DNA of 64,000 nt from VFMC01 sp040398525. GTDB taxonomy: Bacteria; Actinomycetota; Acidimicrobiia; Acidimicrobiales; Ilumatobacteraceae. How positions within the stretch are numbered: position 1 is the stretch's first letter; the number at the start of each line of letters is the position of its first letter. The notes under the pieces were generated by a model. It made no database searches. It was given only the letters and a program-made list of their open reading frames with translations, and was not told the origin of the DNA. A program made the translations under genes and the position numbers. The stretch spans positions 186,001 through 250,000 of the forward strand of contig JBBATY010000001.1 in the NCBI GenBank assembly GCA_040398525.1, read 5' to 3'. Positions 1-9,023 of the stretch are shown here, in pieces.

Positions 1-597
1 CCGCTGGAACACACGGCCGGAATGGGTCTCGGCCCAGTAGAGCATCGACCCGTCGGGCGACAACCCGATTCCGTTGGGGCCCTCCACCGGGTGGACCACC
101 TCGGTGATCGAGCTGCCGTCGGCCTTGGCGTAGTAGATGCTGGTCAGGTCGCTCGTGCGCGCCGCACCGTCGCGGATGCCGTGGTCGGTGAACCAGAACC
201 CGCCGTGGGCGTCGAAGACGAGGTCGTTGGGTGCCCGCAGCGGGCGCCCGTCGCACTCGGTGTAGAGGTCGGTGACCGAACCCGTTGCCAGGTCGACGCG
301 CTGGATGCGTCCGCCGATGTAGCGGGCCGGGTCGAACGGACCGGGCAGCAGCAGCTCGCCGAGGTCGACCGGGGTGAAGCAGCCACCGTTGTTGCAGAGG
401 TACAGCGCACCGTCCGGGCCGATCGCCGCGCCGTTCGGGCCGCCCTCGATCTCGGCGACGCGCTCCTTGGTGCCGTCCGGGTGCACCCGCGTGATGCACG
501 GACCGAACATCTCGACCAGCACGATGCTGCCGTCGGGCATCGCGATGGGCCCCTCTGGGAAGCGCAGCCCCGACGTGATCTCCGTGAACTCGGCCAT
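1..597 (-). CDS. SMP-30/gluconolactonase-like beta-propeller protein, C-terminus cut by window edge
   Basis: The first 199 residues are visible and the 3' end runs off the left edge. The start 'MAEFTEITSGLRFPEGP' is typical of the SMP-30/gluconolactonase/LRE family: the Glu of FPEG (residue 15) is the usual first metal ligand. Later come the propeller motifs PNGAAIGPDG, APNDLVFD (Asn ligand) and SPDGSMLYWAET (Asp ligand). Family members hydrolyse lactones or organophosphates with a divalent metal; the substrate here is unknown. No signal peptide is seen, so it is probably cytoplasmic. The ATG at 597 is preceded by a purine-rich AGGGGG ribosome site. It is transcribed in the same direction as, and away from, the lipoprotein gene next to it. 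Confidence 0.85.
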   Translation of the reverse strand, partial: MAEFTEITSGLRFPEGPIAMPDGSIVLVEMFGPCITRVHPDGTKERVAEIEGGPNGAAIGPDGALYLCNNGGCFTPVDLGELLLPGPFDPARYIGGRIQRVDLATGSVTDLYTECDGRPLRAPNDLVFDAHGGFWFTDHGIRDGAARTSDLTSIYYAKADGSSITEVVHPVEGPNGIGLSPDGSMLYWAETHSGRVFQR

Positions 598-665
598 GGC
601 CGCCCCCTGTTCGTGACGTTCAGCGCCGGCCCCTCCGGCACCGCCATGGGCATCATGGCACGCCG

Positions 666-1655
666 TCAGACGGTGACGACGACCTCAGCCGGCCGGGCTC
701 GCGGGTCGGCCGGGTCGGCCGACGGGTCGGAGACCCGCACCGTGAGCTGGCCGTCCACACCGGCTCCGAGGGCGGGCAGCACGACATCGAACTCGCCGAG
801 CTCTCCCGCCGGCACGGATGGCGCCAACGACGTCTCGAGCACTCGAGCTCCCGTGGCGTCGAGCACCTCGACCCGTAACGGACCTCCGGTCGCGAACGCC
901 TGCCCGACGATGCGGATCGAACGACCCACCTCAGCACCCGGCGCCGGACGCTCGAGGAGGACGACGGGAACGATCCAGTCGTAGCGGTCGCGGGTGAGCC
1001 CGTCGACGTAGAGGCCCTCGCCACCGAGGTCGACCACCGGCTGGCCGTCGAGGCGGAAGCGCACGAGGTCGACGCCCGGGAACTGGGTGACGGTGTAGAC
1101 GACCTGCATCACCCTGGCGACGAGCGACAGGCTGCCACCACCTTCGGCGAACTCGCCCGTCAGGTCGACCACCGCCTCGTGGGCCACATAGTCGAGGTCG
1201 ACGCCGAGCAGGCGCGTGCCTGCCGGGATCACGGTGAGGACTCCAGCAGCACGCTCGGCCGGGGTCGGCCCGTCGAGCAACGAGCGCAGCGCCGCCTCGG
1301 GCGACGGGGTGGGCACGGCTCGCGCCGCCACCTGCAGCAGTTCGTCGCGCAGGAAGTAGACCAGCACGCCCGGTGGCCCAGCGGGCACCGTCGACGAGGT
1401 CGTCGACGAGGTGCTCGCCGAACTGGTGGTCGTCGGCTCGGTGGTCACCGCCGCAGTCGTGGACGGCTGCACCGTGGTCGGCTGCACCGTCGAGCCGGGC
1501 GGCTGGCTGCTGACCGGCACCGAGGTCGTCGGCACCGAGGTGGTGGCCGACGACGACACCGGCGATGTGCTGCCCGACGGAGTCGAGCCGTCACCGCATC
1601 CTGCCGAGACGGCAAGGGCGACGCCGAGCAGCGCCGCCGCAGCCCTCCTGCTCAG
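666..1655 (-). CDS. GerMN/Gmad2-domain lipoprotein, probable CTG start
   Basis: About 329 residues. The frame opens with LSRRAAAALLGVALAVSAGC, a textbook lipoprotein signal with Cys20 in the lipobox. It is followed by a Ser/Thr/Pro linker (about 24-75), a GerMN domain (about 78-185, 'AALRSLLDGPTPAER') and a C-terminal Ig-like Gmad2 domain (about 225-325). GerMN proteins are extracytoplasmic envelope proteins of uncertain function, known from spore germination and also from non-sporulating actinobacteria. No ATG, GTG or TTG lies upstream of the signal sequence in frame. The only good start is CTG at 1655, which overlaps the ftsK stop as CTGA. A GTG at 1559 would delete the signal peptide. Coupling to ftsK is likely. 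Confidence 0.75.
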   Translation of the reverse strand: MSRRAAAALLGVALAVSAGCGDGSTPSGSTSPVSSSATTSVPTTSVPVSSQPPGSTVQPTTVQPSTTAAVTTEPTTTSSASTSSTTSSTVPAGPPGVLVYFLRDELLQVAARAVPTPSPEAALRSLLDGPTPAERAAGVLTVIPAGTRLLGVDLDYVAHEAVVDLTGEFAEGGGSLSLVARVMQVVYTVTQFPGVDLVRFRLDGQPVVDLGGEGLYVDGLTRDRYDWIVPVVLLERPAPGAEVGRSIRIVGQAFATGGPLRVEVLDATGARVLETSLAPSVPAGELGEFDVVLPALGAGVDGQLTVRVSDPSADPADPRARPAEVVVTV

Positions 1656-4048
1656 CGCTGGTCCCCGTTCTGCATCAGCAACTCGTACTCCTCGACCGTC
1701 ATCAGCACGGCGCGGGCCTTCGAGCCCTCGCTCGGGCCGACGATGCCACGCTGCTCGAGCAGATCCATGATCCGACCGGCCCTGGCGAAACCGACCTTCA
1801 GCTTGCGCTGGAGCATCGAGGTCGACCCCAATTGGCTGCGCACCACGAGCTCGACGGCCTGGCGCATCAGCGCTTCGTCATCATCGTCGTCGCCACCCGA
1901 GGACCCGCCGCCACCGAACAGGCTGCCGCCCGCTGCGTCGTCATCACCTTCGACGTCGGTGGCGTAGATCGGCTCGGGCTCCTGGCGGCGCCAGTGGGCG
2001 ACGATCTTGCGGACCTCGTCCTCACCCACGAAGGCACCCTGGATGCGCTGGGCCACGTTGGTGTTGCCCGGGAGCAGCAGCATGTCGCCCTTGCCGACGA
2101 GTTTCTCGGCACCGGACTGGTCGAGGATGACGCGGCTGTCGACCAGCGACGACACGGCGAAGGCCATGCGCGCCGGGACGTTGGCCTTGATCACCCCGGT
2201 GATGACGTTGGCACTGGGGCGCTGGGTGGCGACGATGAGGTGGATGCCGATCGCACGCGCTTTCTGGGCGATACGCGTGATGCTCTCCTCGACGTCGCGC
2301 GCCGCCACCATCATCAGGTCGTTCAGCTCGTCGACCACCACGACGATGTAGGGCATCCGCGCGTACTTCGGTGCGGCCGCCTCGCCGCCCTCGCCACCGG
2401 GGCCCGGTGGGTCGTTCTGCAGCTCACCGCGGTCGTAGGCCGCGTTGTAACCGGTGATGTCGCGGAACCCGACCTCGTAGAGCAGGTCGTATCGCCGCTC
2501 CATCTCGCGCACCGCCCACGACAGCGCATTGGCTGCCTTCTTCGGGTTCGTCACCGGCTGGGTGAGCAGGTGCGGCAACCGGTTGTACTGCCCCATCTCG
2601 ACCTGTTTGGGGTCGATGAGGATCAGCTTCACCTGATCGGGCGTGGTGCGCATGAGCAACGAGGTGATGATGCAGTTGATGCCGCTCGACTTGCCCGCGC
2701 CGGTGGCCCCAGCCACCAGCAGGTGGGGGGTCGTGGCGAGGTTCAAGAACACCGAGCGCCCGGCGATGTCCTTGCCGAGCGCGACCTCGAGCGGATGGGT
2801 GGCGAGCCGGGCCTCGGTCGAGCCGAGCACGTCGCCGAGGGCCACCAGCTGGCGGGTGTGGTTCGGCACCTCGACGCCGATGGCCGTCTTGCCCGGGATC
2901 GGGGCGAGGATGCGCACGTCGGTGGCCGCCATGGCATAGGCGATGTCGCGGTTGAGGCTCGTCACCCGGGCGACCTTCACACCCGAGCCGAGCTCGAGCT
3001 CGAAGCGCGTCACCGTCGGGCCGACCGTCTGGCCGAGGAGCTTGGTCTCGACGCCGTGCGATGCCAGCGACTCGACCAGCGCCCGCCCACGGGCCTCGAC
3101 CTCGGCGGTGTTGATGGTCTGGGCCTGGCTACGGGCGAGGTACGAGCCGGGAGGCAGCGTCCACTGCCCACGCTGAGCGCCGGGCCCGAGGGCGAGCTCG
3201 GCCTGTTCGCCCGTGACGGCACCGTCGGCCTCGACCGGGGCACTCGTCCGTTTGGCGGCCGCCCGGCGGGGCTTGGCCTGGTCGGGCTCGTCCCACATGC
3301 CGTCGGCGGCAGCGTCGTACAGGGCAGGGCCGGGGGCGTCGGTCGGACCCTCTGCAGCGCGTTCACTGCTGAGCGTGGAGATGTCGTTCACCGCCCGGCG
3401 AGCCCGCGACGCGACCCGGCCGATCGGTCCGGCGAGCGCACCCACACCGGTGCGGGTGCGTCCGGCGAGCCCGGCGATCGACGAGCCCGTGACGAGGACG
3501 GCACCGACGACAACCAGGGCGACGAACACGACCACGGCGCCGGCAGAGCCGATCAACGACGTGATCGGCTGGCCGACGAGCGCACCGAGCCAGCCGCCAG
3601 CGCTGTCGAAGGCCCCGAAGCCGCCGAACATCTTGTCCGGTCCGCGCACGGCGTGCAGCAGCCCGAGCACGGCGAGGGAGATGAGCGACCACCCTGCAAC
3701 GAGCCGCCGCGGCGCGGCACTGCGGTGCTCGCGGATGAACGCCACGCCGACACCGACCAACACCACGGGCACGATGAAGCGGCCGAGACCGGTGAACCAG
3801 CCGAGGACCTCCTCGACACCGCTGCCCAGAGGGCCCGCCAGGTCGAAGTAGATGGCCAGACCCACCAGCACGCCGGTGACGACGAGACCCACACCAACGA
3901 ATTCGCTGCGGCGGCTGGGCTCGGCCGGCTCCGGCGACGAGGCCGGCGGGCGACGAGTCGACGACGAGGACGACTTGGGACGTTGACCGCCGGACTTCGC
4001 CTGGGATGCGCCCTTCGGGCGGCGAGAGCCGGGGCTGTAGGTCGTCAT
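1652..4048 (-). CDS. ftsK: DNA translocase FtsK/SpoIIIE
   Basis: 798 residues. A basic, Ser/Pro-rich N-terminus is followed by about four hydrophobic membrane spans (roughly residues 45-200), a variable linker and the RecA-like motor. The motor has Walker A GATGAGKSS near residue 445, the ILIDPKQVE strand, VVVVDELNDLMM (Walker B) and the ATQRPS sensor region. A winged-helix gamma domain ends the protein (EEYELLMQNG). FtsK pumps chromosome ends through the closing septum and activates dimer resolution. The chosen start, MTTYSPGSRR at 4048, is 10 nt after a TAGCGT hexamer. The gene is the last backbone member of the rnj-side cluster and is followed, with overlap, by the GerMN lipoprotein. Confidence 0.95.
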   Translation of the reverse strand: MTTYSPGSRRPKGASQAKSGGQRPKSSSSSTRRPPASSPEPAEPSRRSEFVGVGLVVTGVLVGLAIYFDLAGPLGSGVEEVLGWFTGLGRFIVPVVLVGVGVAFIREHRSAAPRRLVAGWSLISLAVLGLLHAVRGPDKMFGGFGAFDSAGGWLGALVGQPITSLIGSAGAVVVFVALVVVGAVLVTGSSIAGLAGRTRTGVGALAGPIGRVASRARRAVNDISTLSSERAAEGPTDAPGPALYDAAADGMWDEPDQAKPRRAAAKRTSAPVEADGAVTGEQAELALGPGAQRGQWTLPPGSYLARSQAQTINTAEVEARGRALVESLASHGVETKLLGQTVGPTVTRFELELGSGVKVARVTSLNRDIAYAMAATDVRILAPIPGKTAIGVEVPNHTRQLVALGDVLGSTEARLATHPLEVALGKDIAGRSVFLNLATTPHLLVAGATGAGKSSGINCIITSLLMRTTPDQVKLILIDPKQVEMGQYNRLPHLLTQPVTNPKKAANALSWAVREMERRYDLLYEVGFRDITGYNAAYDRGELQNDPPGPGGEGGEAAAPKYARMPYIVVVVDELNDLMMVAARDVEESITRIAQKARAIGIHLIVATQRPSANVITGVIKANVPARMAFAVSSLVDSRVILDQSGAEKLVGKGDMLLLPGNTNVAQRIQGAFVGEDEVRKIVAHWRRQEPEPIYATDVEGDDDAAGGSLFGGGGSSGGDDDDDEALMRQAVELVVRSQLGSTSMLQRKLKVGFARAGRIMDLLEQRGIVGPSEGSKARAVLMTVEEYELLMQNGDQR

Positions 4049-4091
4049 GACGAAGACCACGCTACCAATGGGACGCGCGGTGGCAGAGGCA

Positions 4092-4661
4092 TCACACGGT
4101 GTCGACCGCGACCACCTGTCCCTGACCATTCACCTCGACGACGAGCTGCCCACCCTGTCGGGACGTGACGACCACGGTGTAGCGCACAGCACCATCTGGT
4201 CCACCTTCGACCACGAAGGCGTCGAGGGTCGACTCGGGAAGTTCGGCAACGACGCACGACAGCACCCGCTGTGGGTCGATGGCGATCGCTGCTGCGTCGA
4301 ACGTGTTGCCCGAGGCGGCCGTCTGCTCCTCGGCGCGCAGCTCACCAGCCGCCCAGCTGTACGGGACCACCGTCGACGCGCCCGAGCCATCGGTGGCAGC
4401 GAGGAAGGCGTTGACGACTGCGGCGGTCGCGTTGACCTCGTAGAACTGCTGCGGGCCGGGCCGGTCGGCTGCGATTGCGGCGAGAGCGTCGTCGATCTGG
4501 TCGACGACGAGCGGCGGCGCTGCCGGGGCGCACTCCACGGGACCCGGGGCGACCGATGCCGTCGCGGCTACGCCGTCGCCCGGCGAGCCCTCGTCCGAAC
4601 ACGACGCCAGTGCCGCGCCGACGACCACCGACCCGGCCAGCAGCCAGGATCGGCGGCGCAT
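4092..4661 (-). CDS. small lipoprotein of unknown function
   Basis: 189 residues. MRRRSWLLAGSVVVGAALASC is a clear lipoprotein signal (lipobox ALAS-C, Cys21). It is followed by an acidic linker and a compact domain (about residues 50-189) that alternates hydrophobic strands and helices and has two conserved-looking Cys (in VECAP and LSCVV). I do not recognise the domain. The ATG overlaps the RNase J stop as ATGA, so it is translationally coupled to rnj. It sits between rnj and ftsK and is probably exported and membrane-anchored. Nothing indicates enzymatic activity. Confidence 0.7.
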   Translation of the reverse strand: MRRRSWLLAGSVVVGAALASCSDEGSPGDGVAATASVAPGPVECAPAAPPLVVDQIDDALAAIAADRPGPQQFYEVNATAAVVNAFLAATDGSGASTVVPYSWAAGELRAEEQTAASGNTFDAAAIAIDPQRVLSCVVAELPESTLDAFVVEGGPDGAVRYTVVVTSRQGGQLVVEVNGQGQVVAVDTV

Positions 4662-6322
4662 CAGGCCTCCATGACGACGGGCACGATCATCGGCCGGCGC
4701 TTGGTGCGCTCGTTGACGAACTTGCCCGCTGCCCGCCGCACATCGCGCTCGAGCGCATCGACATCGCGCACGCCCTCGGCGAGGGCCCGCTCGACCGCCG
4801 CGGCGACGGTGTCCTCGGCCTCGTCGAGCAGATCGTCTGCTTCCGGCGCGTACACCCAGCCGCGGGTGATGATCTCCGGTCCGGTGATCACCTTGCCCGT
4901 ACTGATGTCGACGGTCACCACCACCACGACCACACCCTCTTCGGCCAGCACCTTCCGGTCGCGCAGCACGCCCTGGCCGACGTCGCCGACGATGCCGTCG
5001 ACGTAGAGGTACCCGGCAGGCACCCGGCCGGCGAGAGCAAGGCCCTCGTCGGAGAGCTCGAGCACATCACCGTCCTCGCACAGCAGCACGTGGTCGCGAG
5101 CCACACCCATCAACCGGCCGAGCCGGGCGTTGGCGGCCATGTGGCGGTACTCGCCGTGGATCGGGACGTACCACTCGGGCTCGGCGATCGACAGGTACAT
5201 CTTCAGATCGTCGGCCTGGGCGTGGCCGGTGGCGTGCACGTCGGCGATGCCGCTGTGCACCACCTCGCAGCCGGCGCGCAGCAGCTCGTCGATCACCCGG
5301 TTGACGTTGGCCTCGTTGCCCGGGATGGCGTGGCTCGACAGGATCACCGTGTCGTGCTCGCCGACCTTCACCCACTTGCTCTCACCACGAGCGAGCAGCG
5401 CGAGCGCCGACATCGGTTCGCCCTGCGAGCCGGTCGACACGATGCACACCTTGCCCGGCGGGTAGCGGTCGATGTCCTCGATATCGACGAGCGAGGCATC
5501 AGGAATCTTCAAGATCCCCAGGTCGCGCCCCATCCGGACGTTCTTCTTCATGCTCAGCCCGAGCGTGGCCACCACACGCCCGGTCGCCACGGCGGCGTCG
5601 GCGATCTGCTGGATGCGATGGAGATGGCTGGCAAAACTGGCCGTGATGATCCGCCGGTCGGCGTGGCGGTGGAACAGCTGGTGGAGCACGTCGCCGACGC
5701 TGGTCTCGCTCGGGGCGCACCCCGGCTCTTCGGAGTTCGTCGAGTCGGCCAGCAGCACACGGATGCCCCCGTTCGTCGCGAGGCTGCCGATGCGCGACAG
5801 CGCGGTGCGGCGACCATCGACCGGGGTGAGGTCGAGCTTGAAGTCGCCCGAGTGCAGCACCACACCCTGCGGCGTATGGAGGGCGATCGCATGGGCGTGG
5901 GGCACCGAGTGGGTGACCGGGATGAACTCGACGTCGAACGGGCCGATGCGACGCCGTTCAAAGTCCTTCACGGCGACCAGTTCGGTCCGCCCCAGCAGGC
6001 CGGCCTCCTCGATGCGGTTGCGGGCCAGGCCGAGGGCAACGGCCGAGCCGAACACCGGGAAGCTCAGCTCGCGCAGCAGGTACTGCAGCGCACCGACGTG
6101 GTCCTCGTGGCCGTGGGTGACCACGCACCCCTCGATGCGCGCGGCGTTGTCGCGCAGGTAGGTGAAGTCGGGCAGCACCAGATCGATGCCGTGCATGTCG
6201 GCATCGGGGAACATCAGCCCACAGTCGATGAGCAGGATGCGGTCATCGTGCTCGACGGCCATGCAGTTGCGGCCGATCTCGCCGAGGCCGCCGAGAAAGG
6301 CAATACGGACGGGGCTACTCAC
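4661..6322 (-). CDS. rnj: ribonuclease J
   Basis: 553 residues, the usual length for actinobacterial RNase J. The metallo-beta-lactamase core carries LIDCGLMFPD, the zinc motif THGHEDH (about 69-75), HSGDFKLD and the beta-CASP segment. It also has IPVHGEYRH near residue 390 and a C-terminal domain ending PMIVPVVMEA. RNase J is a bifunctional 5'-to-3' exonuclease and endonuclease in mRNA decay and rRNA maturation. It starts 3 nt after the dapA stop and overlaps the next lipoprotein by ATGA. The dapA-rnj-ftsK order is a familiar actinobacterial arrangement. Confidence 0.96.
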   Translation of the reverse strand: MSSPVRIAFLGGLGEIGRNCMAVEHDDRILLIDCGLMFPDADMHGIDLVLPDFTYLRDNAARIEGCVVTHGHEDHVGALQYLLRELSFPVFGSAVALGLARNRIEEAGLLGRTELVAVKDFERRRIGPFDVEFIPVTHSVPHAHAIALHTPQGVVLHSGDFKLDLTPVDGRRTALSRIGSLATNGGIRVLLADSTNSEEPGCAPSETSVGDVLHQLFHRHADRRIITASFASHLHRIQQIADAAVATGRVVATLGLSMKKNVRMGRDLGILKIPDASLVDIEDIDRYPPGKVCIVSTGSQGEPMSALALLARGESKWVKVGEHDTVILSSHAIPGNEANVNRVIDELLRAGCEVVHSGIADVHATGHAQADDLKMYLSIAEPEWYVPIHGEYRHMAANARLGRLMGVARDHVLLCEDGDVLELSDEGLALAGRVPAGYLYVDGIVGDVGQGVLRDRKVLAEEGVVVVVVTVDISTGKVITGPEIITRGWVYAPEADDLLDEAEDTVAAAVERALAEGVRDVDALERDVRRAAGKFVNERTKRRPMIVPVVMEA

Positions 6323-6325
6323 GAC

Positions 6326-7240
6326 TCAGCGATCGGGGCGGTGGGGGAAGGCATCGCGCCAGCGTTGCAGATCGGCAAGCACCTGTGGGGCGCGCTCGAC
6401 CACGAATGCCGGCGCCGGGCCCATCGGCAGCCGGGCCTCGCCCACCGGGATGCCGAGGTGGCGCAGCAGCGCCTTGGTCGGGATCGGGTTGGGAGCGTCG
6501 TCACCGGTCTCGAACGCGAAGCTCGGCAGCATGCGTGCGTTCACGAGCTGCGCGCCGGCCACATCGCCCGCGGCGTACAGGTCGAACATCTGCTGGTGGT
6601 CGCCAGCGGTCCAGTGCGTGGCCACACCGACAGTGCCCACTGCGCCCACTGCGAGCAGCGGCAGGGTGAGGCCGTCGTCGCCGCTGTAGACCTCGAGGTC
6701 GGCGGGACCATTGGCGATCAGCGTCGCCGTCTCGCCGGGGTTGCCTGCGGCGTCCTTCAACGCCACGACGTTCGGCACCTCGCGGAACAGACGCAACAGG
6801 GTGGCCGTGGTGATCTTGCGGCCGGTGCGGACCGGGATGTCGTACACCATCACCGGCAGATCGGAGGCGGCCGCCATCGCCCGGATGTGCGCCTCGATCC
6901 CGGCCTGGGACGGCCGGTTGTAGTACGGGCACACGGCGAGCACACCGGCTGCTCCCAGCGCCCTGGCCTCGCGGGTGAGGTGCACCGAGTGCGCGGTGTC
7001 GTTGGTGCCGGTGCCGGCCACGACCGGGATGGAGACTGCCTCGATGACCGCGGCGAACAGCGCCAGGCGCTCGTCGTCGGTGAGCACGGGAGCCTCGCCC
7101 GTCGTGCCGGCCACCACCAGCCCGTCGTTGCCCTGCTCCTGCAGCCAGCGGGCGAGCCGACCGGCCGTGTCGAGGTCGAGGCGTCCGTCGTTGTCGAACG
7201 GGGTCACCATCGCCGTGAGCACGCGACCGAAGCGGGGCAT
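6326..7240 (-). CDS. dapA: 4-hydroxy-tetrahydrodipicolinate synthase
   Basis: 304 residues starting MPRFGRVLTAMVTPF. It condenses pyruvate with aspartate semialdehyde in the first committed step of the lysine/diaminopimelate pathway. Visible family signatures are GTTGEAPVLTDDE, the tyrosine of VMVYDIPVRTG and the Schiff-base lysine in VVALKDAAGN. The start ATG overlaps the stop of the winged-helix gene (ATGA), so the operon runs winged-helix gene, dapA, rnj, lipoprotein. The next pathway enzyme, dapB, is about 9 kb away on the same strand, separated by accessory genes. Confidence 0.96.
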   Translation of the reverse strand: MPRFGRVLTAMVTPFDNDGRLDLDTAGRLARWLQEQGNDGLVVAGTTGEAPVLTDDERLALFAAVIEAVSIPVVAGTGTNDTAHSVHLTREARALGAAGVLAVCPYYNRPSQAGIEAHIRAMAAASDLPVMVYDIPVRTGRKITTATLLRLFREVPNVVALKDAAGNPGETATLIANGPADLEVYSGDDGLTLPLLAVGAVGTVGVATHWTAGDHQQMFDLYAAGDVAGAQLVNARMLPSFAFETGDDAPNPIPTKALLRHLGIPVGEARLPMGPAPAFVVERAPQVLADLQRWRDAFPHRPDR

Positions 7241-7860
7241 CAGAAGCTCCCCTCGGCCGAGCGATCGATGCCCTGGGTGAGGATCAGGTCCTCGTGCAGT
7301 TCCATCCACACATCGTGGTAGCTGCCGCACATCACGCCGGTGAACATTTTCGTTTCACCGGCCACCACCCGCTGGCAGGTCCGTTCCAGCCGCACGGTGT
7401 AGGGGGCGAGCCGGGCGAGCACCTCACCCATCGCGTCGACCACCGGCGCGGCCGCCGCGTCGAGCGCCACCAACCGCTCGACGACCGCCTGGTCGTAGGC
7501 GGCATCGGTGTGGTCGTTGGGGGCGCCGTTGCGCAGCTGCCAGTCGCCGCACAGCTCCTTGAACGCCGAGTTGAGCTGCAGGAACTCATGGTAGGTGTCG
7601 TGCAGCTTGGCCGCGATGTGGGTGTGGCCGACGTCTTCGACGAGGGCGATCTTGTGCTCCTCGCGACCGGTGGCGGTGAGCTGCCAGAGTTGGCGGGCCT
7701 CGCGGAACTGCGCCCACTCGCGCGACTCGAGGTCGCGCAGGTGCTCGGTGACGAGGGCCAACGGCAGGTCGGCGACCTCGGCCACCGTCTCGACGGCGGC
7801 GAACCCCTTGATGCGGAGCGCGTGGAAGGAACGGAAGAATGGGTCCGACTGCTGTGTCAT
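7240..7860 (-). CDS. winged-helix-like putative regulator
   Basis: 206 residues. The N-terminal 80 residues read as a winged helix-turn-helix: FAAVETVAEVADLPLALV, then HLRDLESREWAQ and a wing-like LWQLTATGREEH. The rest is helical and acidic. No ligand domain is recognisable. MarR/PadR-like fold is an inference from pattern only. It is the first gene of the dapA-rnj operon and has its own leaderless-type promoter (TACGAT ending 9 nt before the ATG). It could regulate lysine or mRNA-decay genes, but the sequence does not show this. Confidence 0.65.
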   Translation of the reverse strand: MTQQSDPFFRSFHALRIKGFAAVETVAEVADLPLALVTEHLRDLESREWAQFREARQLWQLTATGREEHKIALVEDVGHTHIAAKLHDTYHEFLQLNSAFKELCGDWQLRNGAPNDHTDAAYDQAVVERLVALDAAAAPVVDAMGEVLARLAPYTVRLERTCQRVVAGETKMFTGVMCGSYHDVWMELHEDLILTQGIDRSAEGSF

Positions 7861-7869
7861 CGCCCGGTG

Positions 7870-7875
7870 ATCGTA
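7870..7875 (-). promoter_or_regulatory. leaderless-type -10 (TACGAT) of winged-helix/dapA/rnj operon
   Basis: TACGAT on the minus strand, 9 nt before the ATG at 7860; no Shine-Dalgarno sequence lies between them. Confidence 0.5.
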
Positions 7876-7901
7876 GATGACACCGATGCGCGAGCCACTG
7901 G

Positions 7902-9023
7902 TCAGCCGGCCGCCGGGGCGTCGAGGGCGAAGGCGGAGTACTCCTCGCCGGTGTCGGCCCAGTCCTCGAACTGGATGACGTTCATCTCCTCGAAGCGCCG
8001 ACGCAGCCAGTGGTCGTTGCGGTCGAGCAGGCCGAGCTTCTTGCAGTTCGGCACGATCTTCGAGAACAGCATCGACTGGAAGAGGTGGCGGGTCGGGTCG
8101 GCGAGCACCATCGGCCCGATCTGGCGCACGTCGACACCCATCCGGTCCCACACCTCCTGGCTCATGAACCGGTCGCGCATCCGCACTGCGGCCTCGAAGG
8201 CGAACTCCTGGCGGTCCTTGATCTCGACGTCGGACATGCCGTCGTAGACCTCCTTCAGGCTGAGCACCCCGAAGGCCACGTGGCGGGCCTCGTCGCTCAT
8301 CACGTACCGGAGCAGCTGCTTGAGCAGCGGCTCGCCCGTGGTCTGGTGGAGGAAACCGAACGCCGCCAGGGCCAGGCCCTCGACCATCACCTGCATGCCC
8401 AGGTAGGTCATGTCCCAGCGGCTGTCGTTGATGATGTCGTCGAGCAACATTCGCAGGTGCGAGTTCACCTGGTAGCCACCGCCGAGCTTCTCGTCGAGGT
8501 AGCGGGCGAACACCTCGACGTGGCGGGCCTCGTCGACCACCTGGGTGCTGGCGTACAGCTTGGCGTCGTACCACGGCACGGTCTCGACGATCTTGGCGGT
8601 GCAGATCAGCGCCCCCTGCTCGCCGTGCAGGAACTGGCTGAGCGTCCAGTTGCGGCTCTCGATACCGAACTCGAGCCACTCCTTCTCGCCCCACTTCTCG
8701 ACCGCTGTGCCGATGTAGGCGTTGGGGTCGAAGCCGGTGCCGAGCACTGCCTGGTCGGCCGCCACGGTCCGCTCGACGTCGACGTCGGTGCCCCAGGGCA
8801 GGTCCGTGGTGCCGTTCCACTGCCCGGTCTTGGCCTTCTCGTACAGCTTGCGCAGCGCCGGCCGAGCCAGCGAGTAGTCCCAGGTGAAGATCGAGTCGGC
8901 GTTGTTCTTCACAACGTGCTCGACCTCGTTCGGGTCGGTCATCGGAACGGCGAGGATGGCGTCGATGTCGTCGATCTCGGCGCGTCCGATGATGCTGGTG
9001 TTGTCATTGTGGGTGACGGTCAT
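7902..9023 (-). CDS. ferritin-like diiron protein (R2-like)
   Basis: 373 residues, all-helical. It contains the full diiron ligand set of a ferritin-like/R2-like four-helix bundle: E135 (GEQG), E165 and H168 in DEARH, E215 (VEG), E245 and H248 in a second DEARH. Such proteins are ribonucleotide-reductase R2 relatives, fatty-acid desaturases or N-oxygenases of the AurF type. The precise substrate cannot be told. The ATG overlaps the TetR stop (ATGA), so it is co-expressed with the regulator and probably controlled by it. No signal peptide is present, so it is cytoplasmic. Confidence 0.8.
   Translation of the reverse strand: MTVTHNDNTSIIGRAEIDDIDAILAVPMTDPNEVEHVVKNNADSIFTWDYSLARPALRKLYEKAKTGQWNGTTDLPWGTDVDVERTVAADQAVLGTGFDPNAYIGTAVEKWGEKEWLEFGIESRNWTLSQFLHGEQGALICTAKIVETVPWYDAKLYASTQVVDEARHVEVFARYLDEKLGGGYQVNSHLRMLLDDIINDSRWDMTYLGMQVMVEGLALAAFGFLHQTTGEPLLKQLLRYVMSDEARHVAFGVLSLKEVYDGMSDVEIKDRQEFAFEAAVRMRDRFMSQEVWDRMGVDVRQIGPMVLADPTRHLFQSMLFSKIVPNCKKLGLLDRNDHWLRRRFEEMNVIQFEDWADTGEEYSAFALDAPAAG

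Noticed and set aside
1565..4168. Very long plus-strand open frame opposite ftsK (and similar ones opposite rnj/dapA and pnp).
   Set aside because: High GC leaves few stop codons on the opposite strand. The translations are low-complexity His/Arg/Asp/Val-rich without domains, while the minus strand encodes recognisable ftsK, rnj and pnp.
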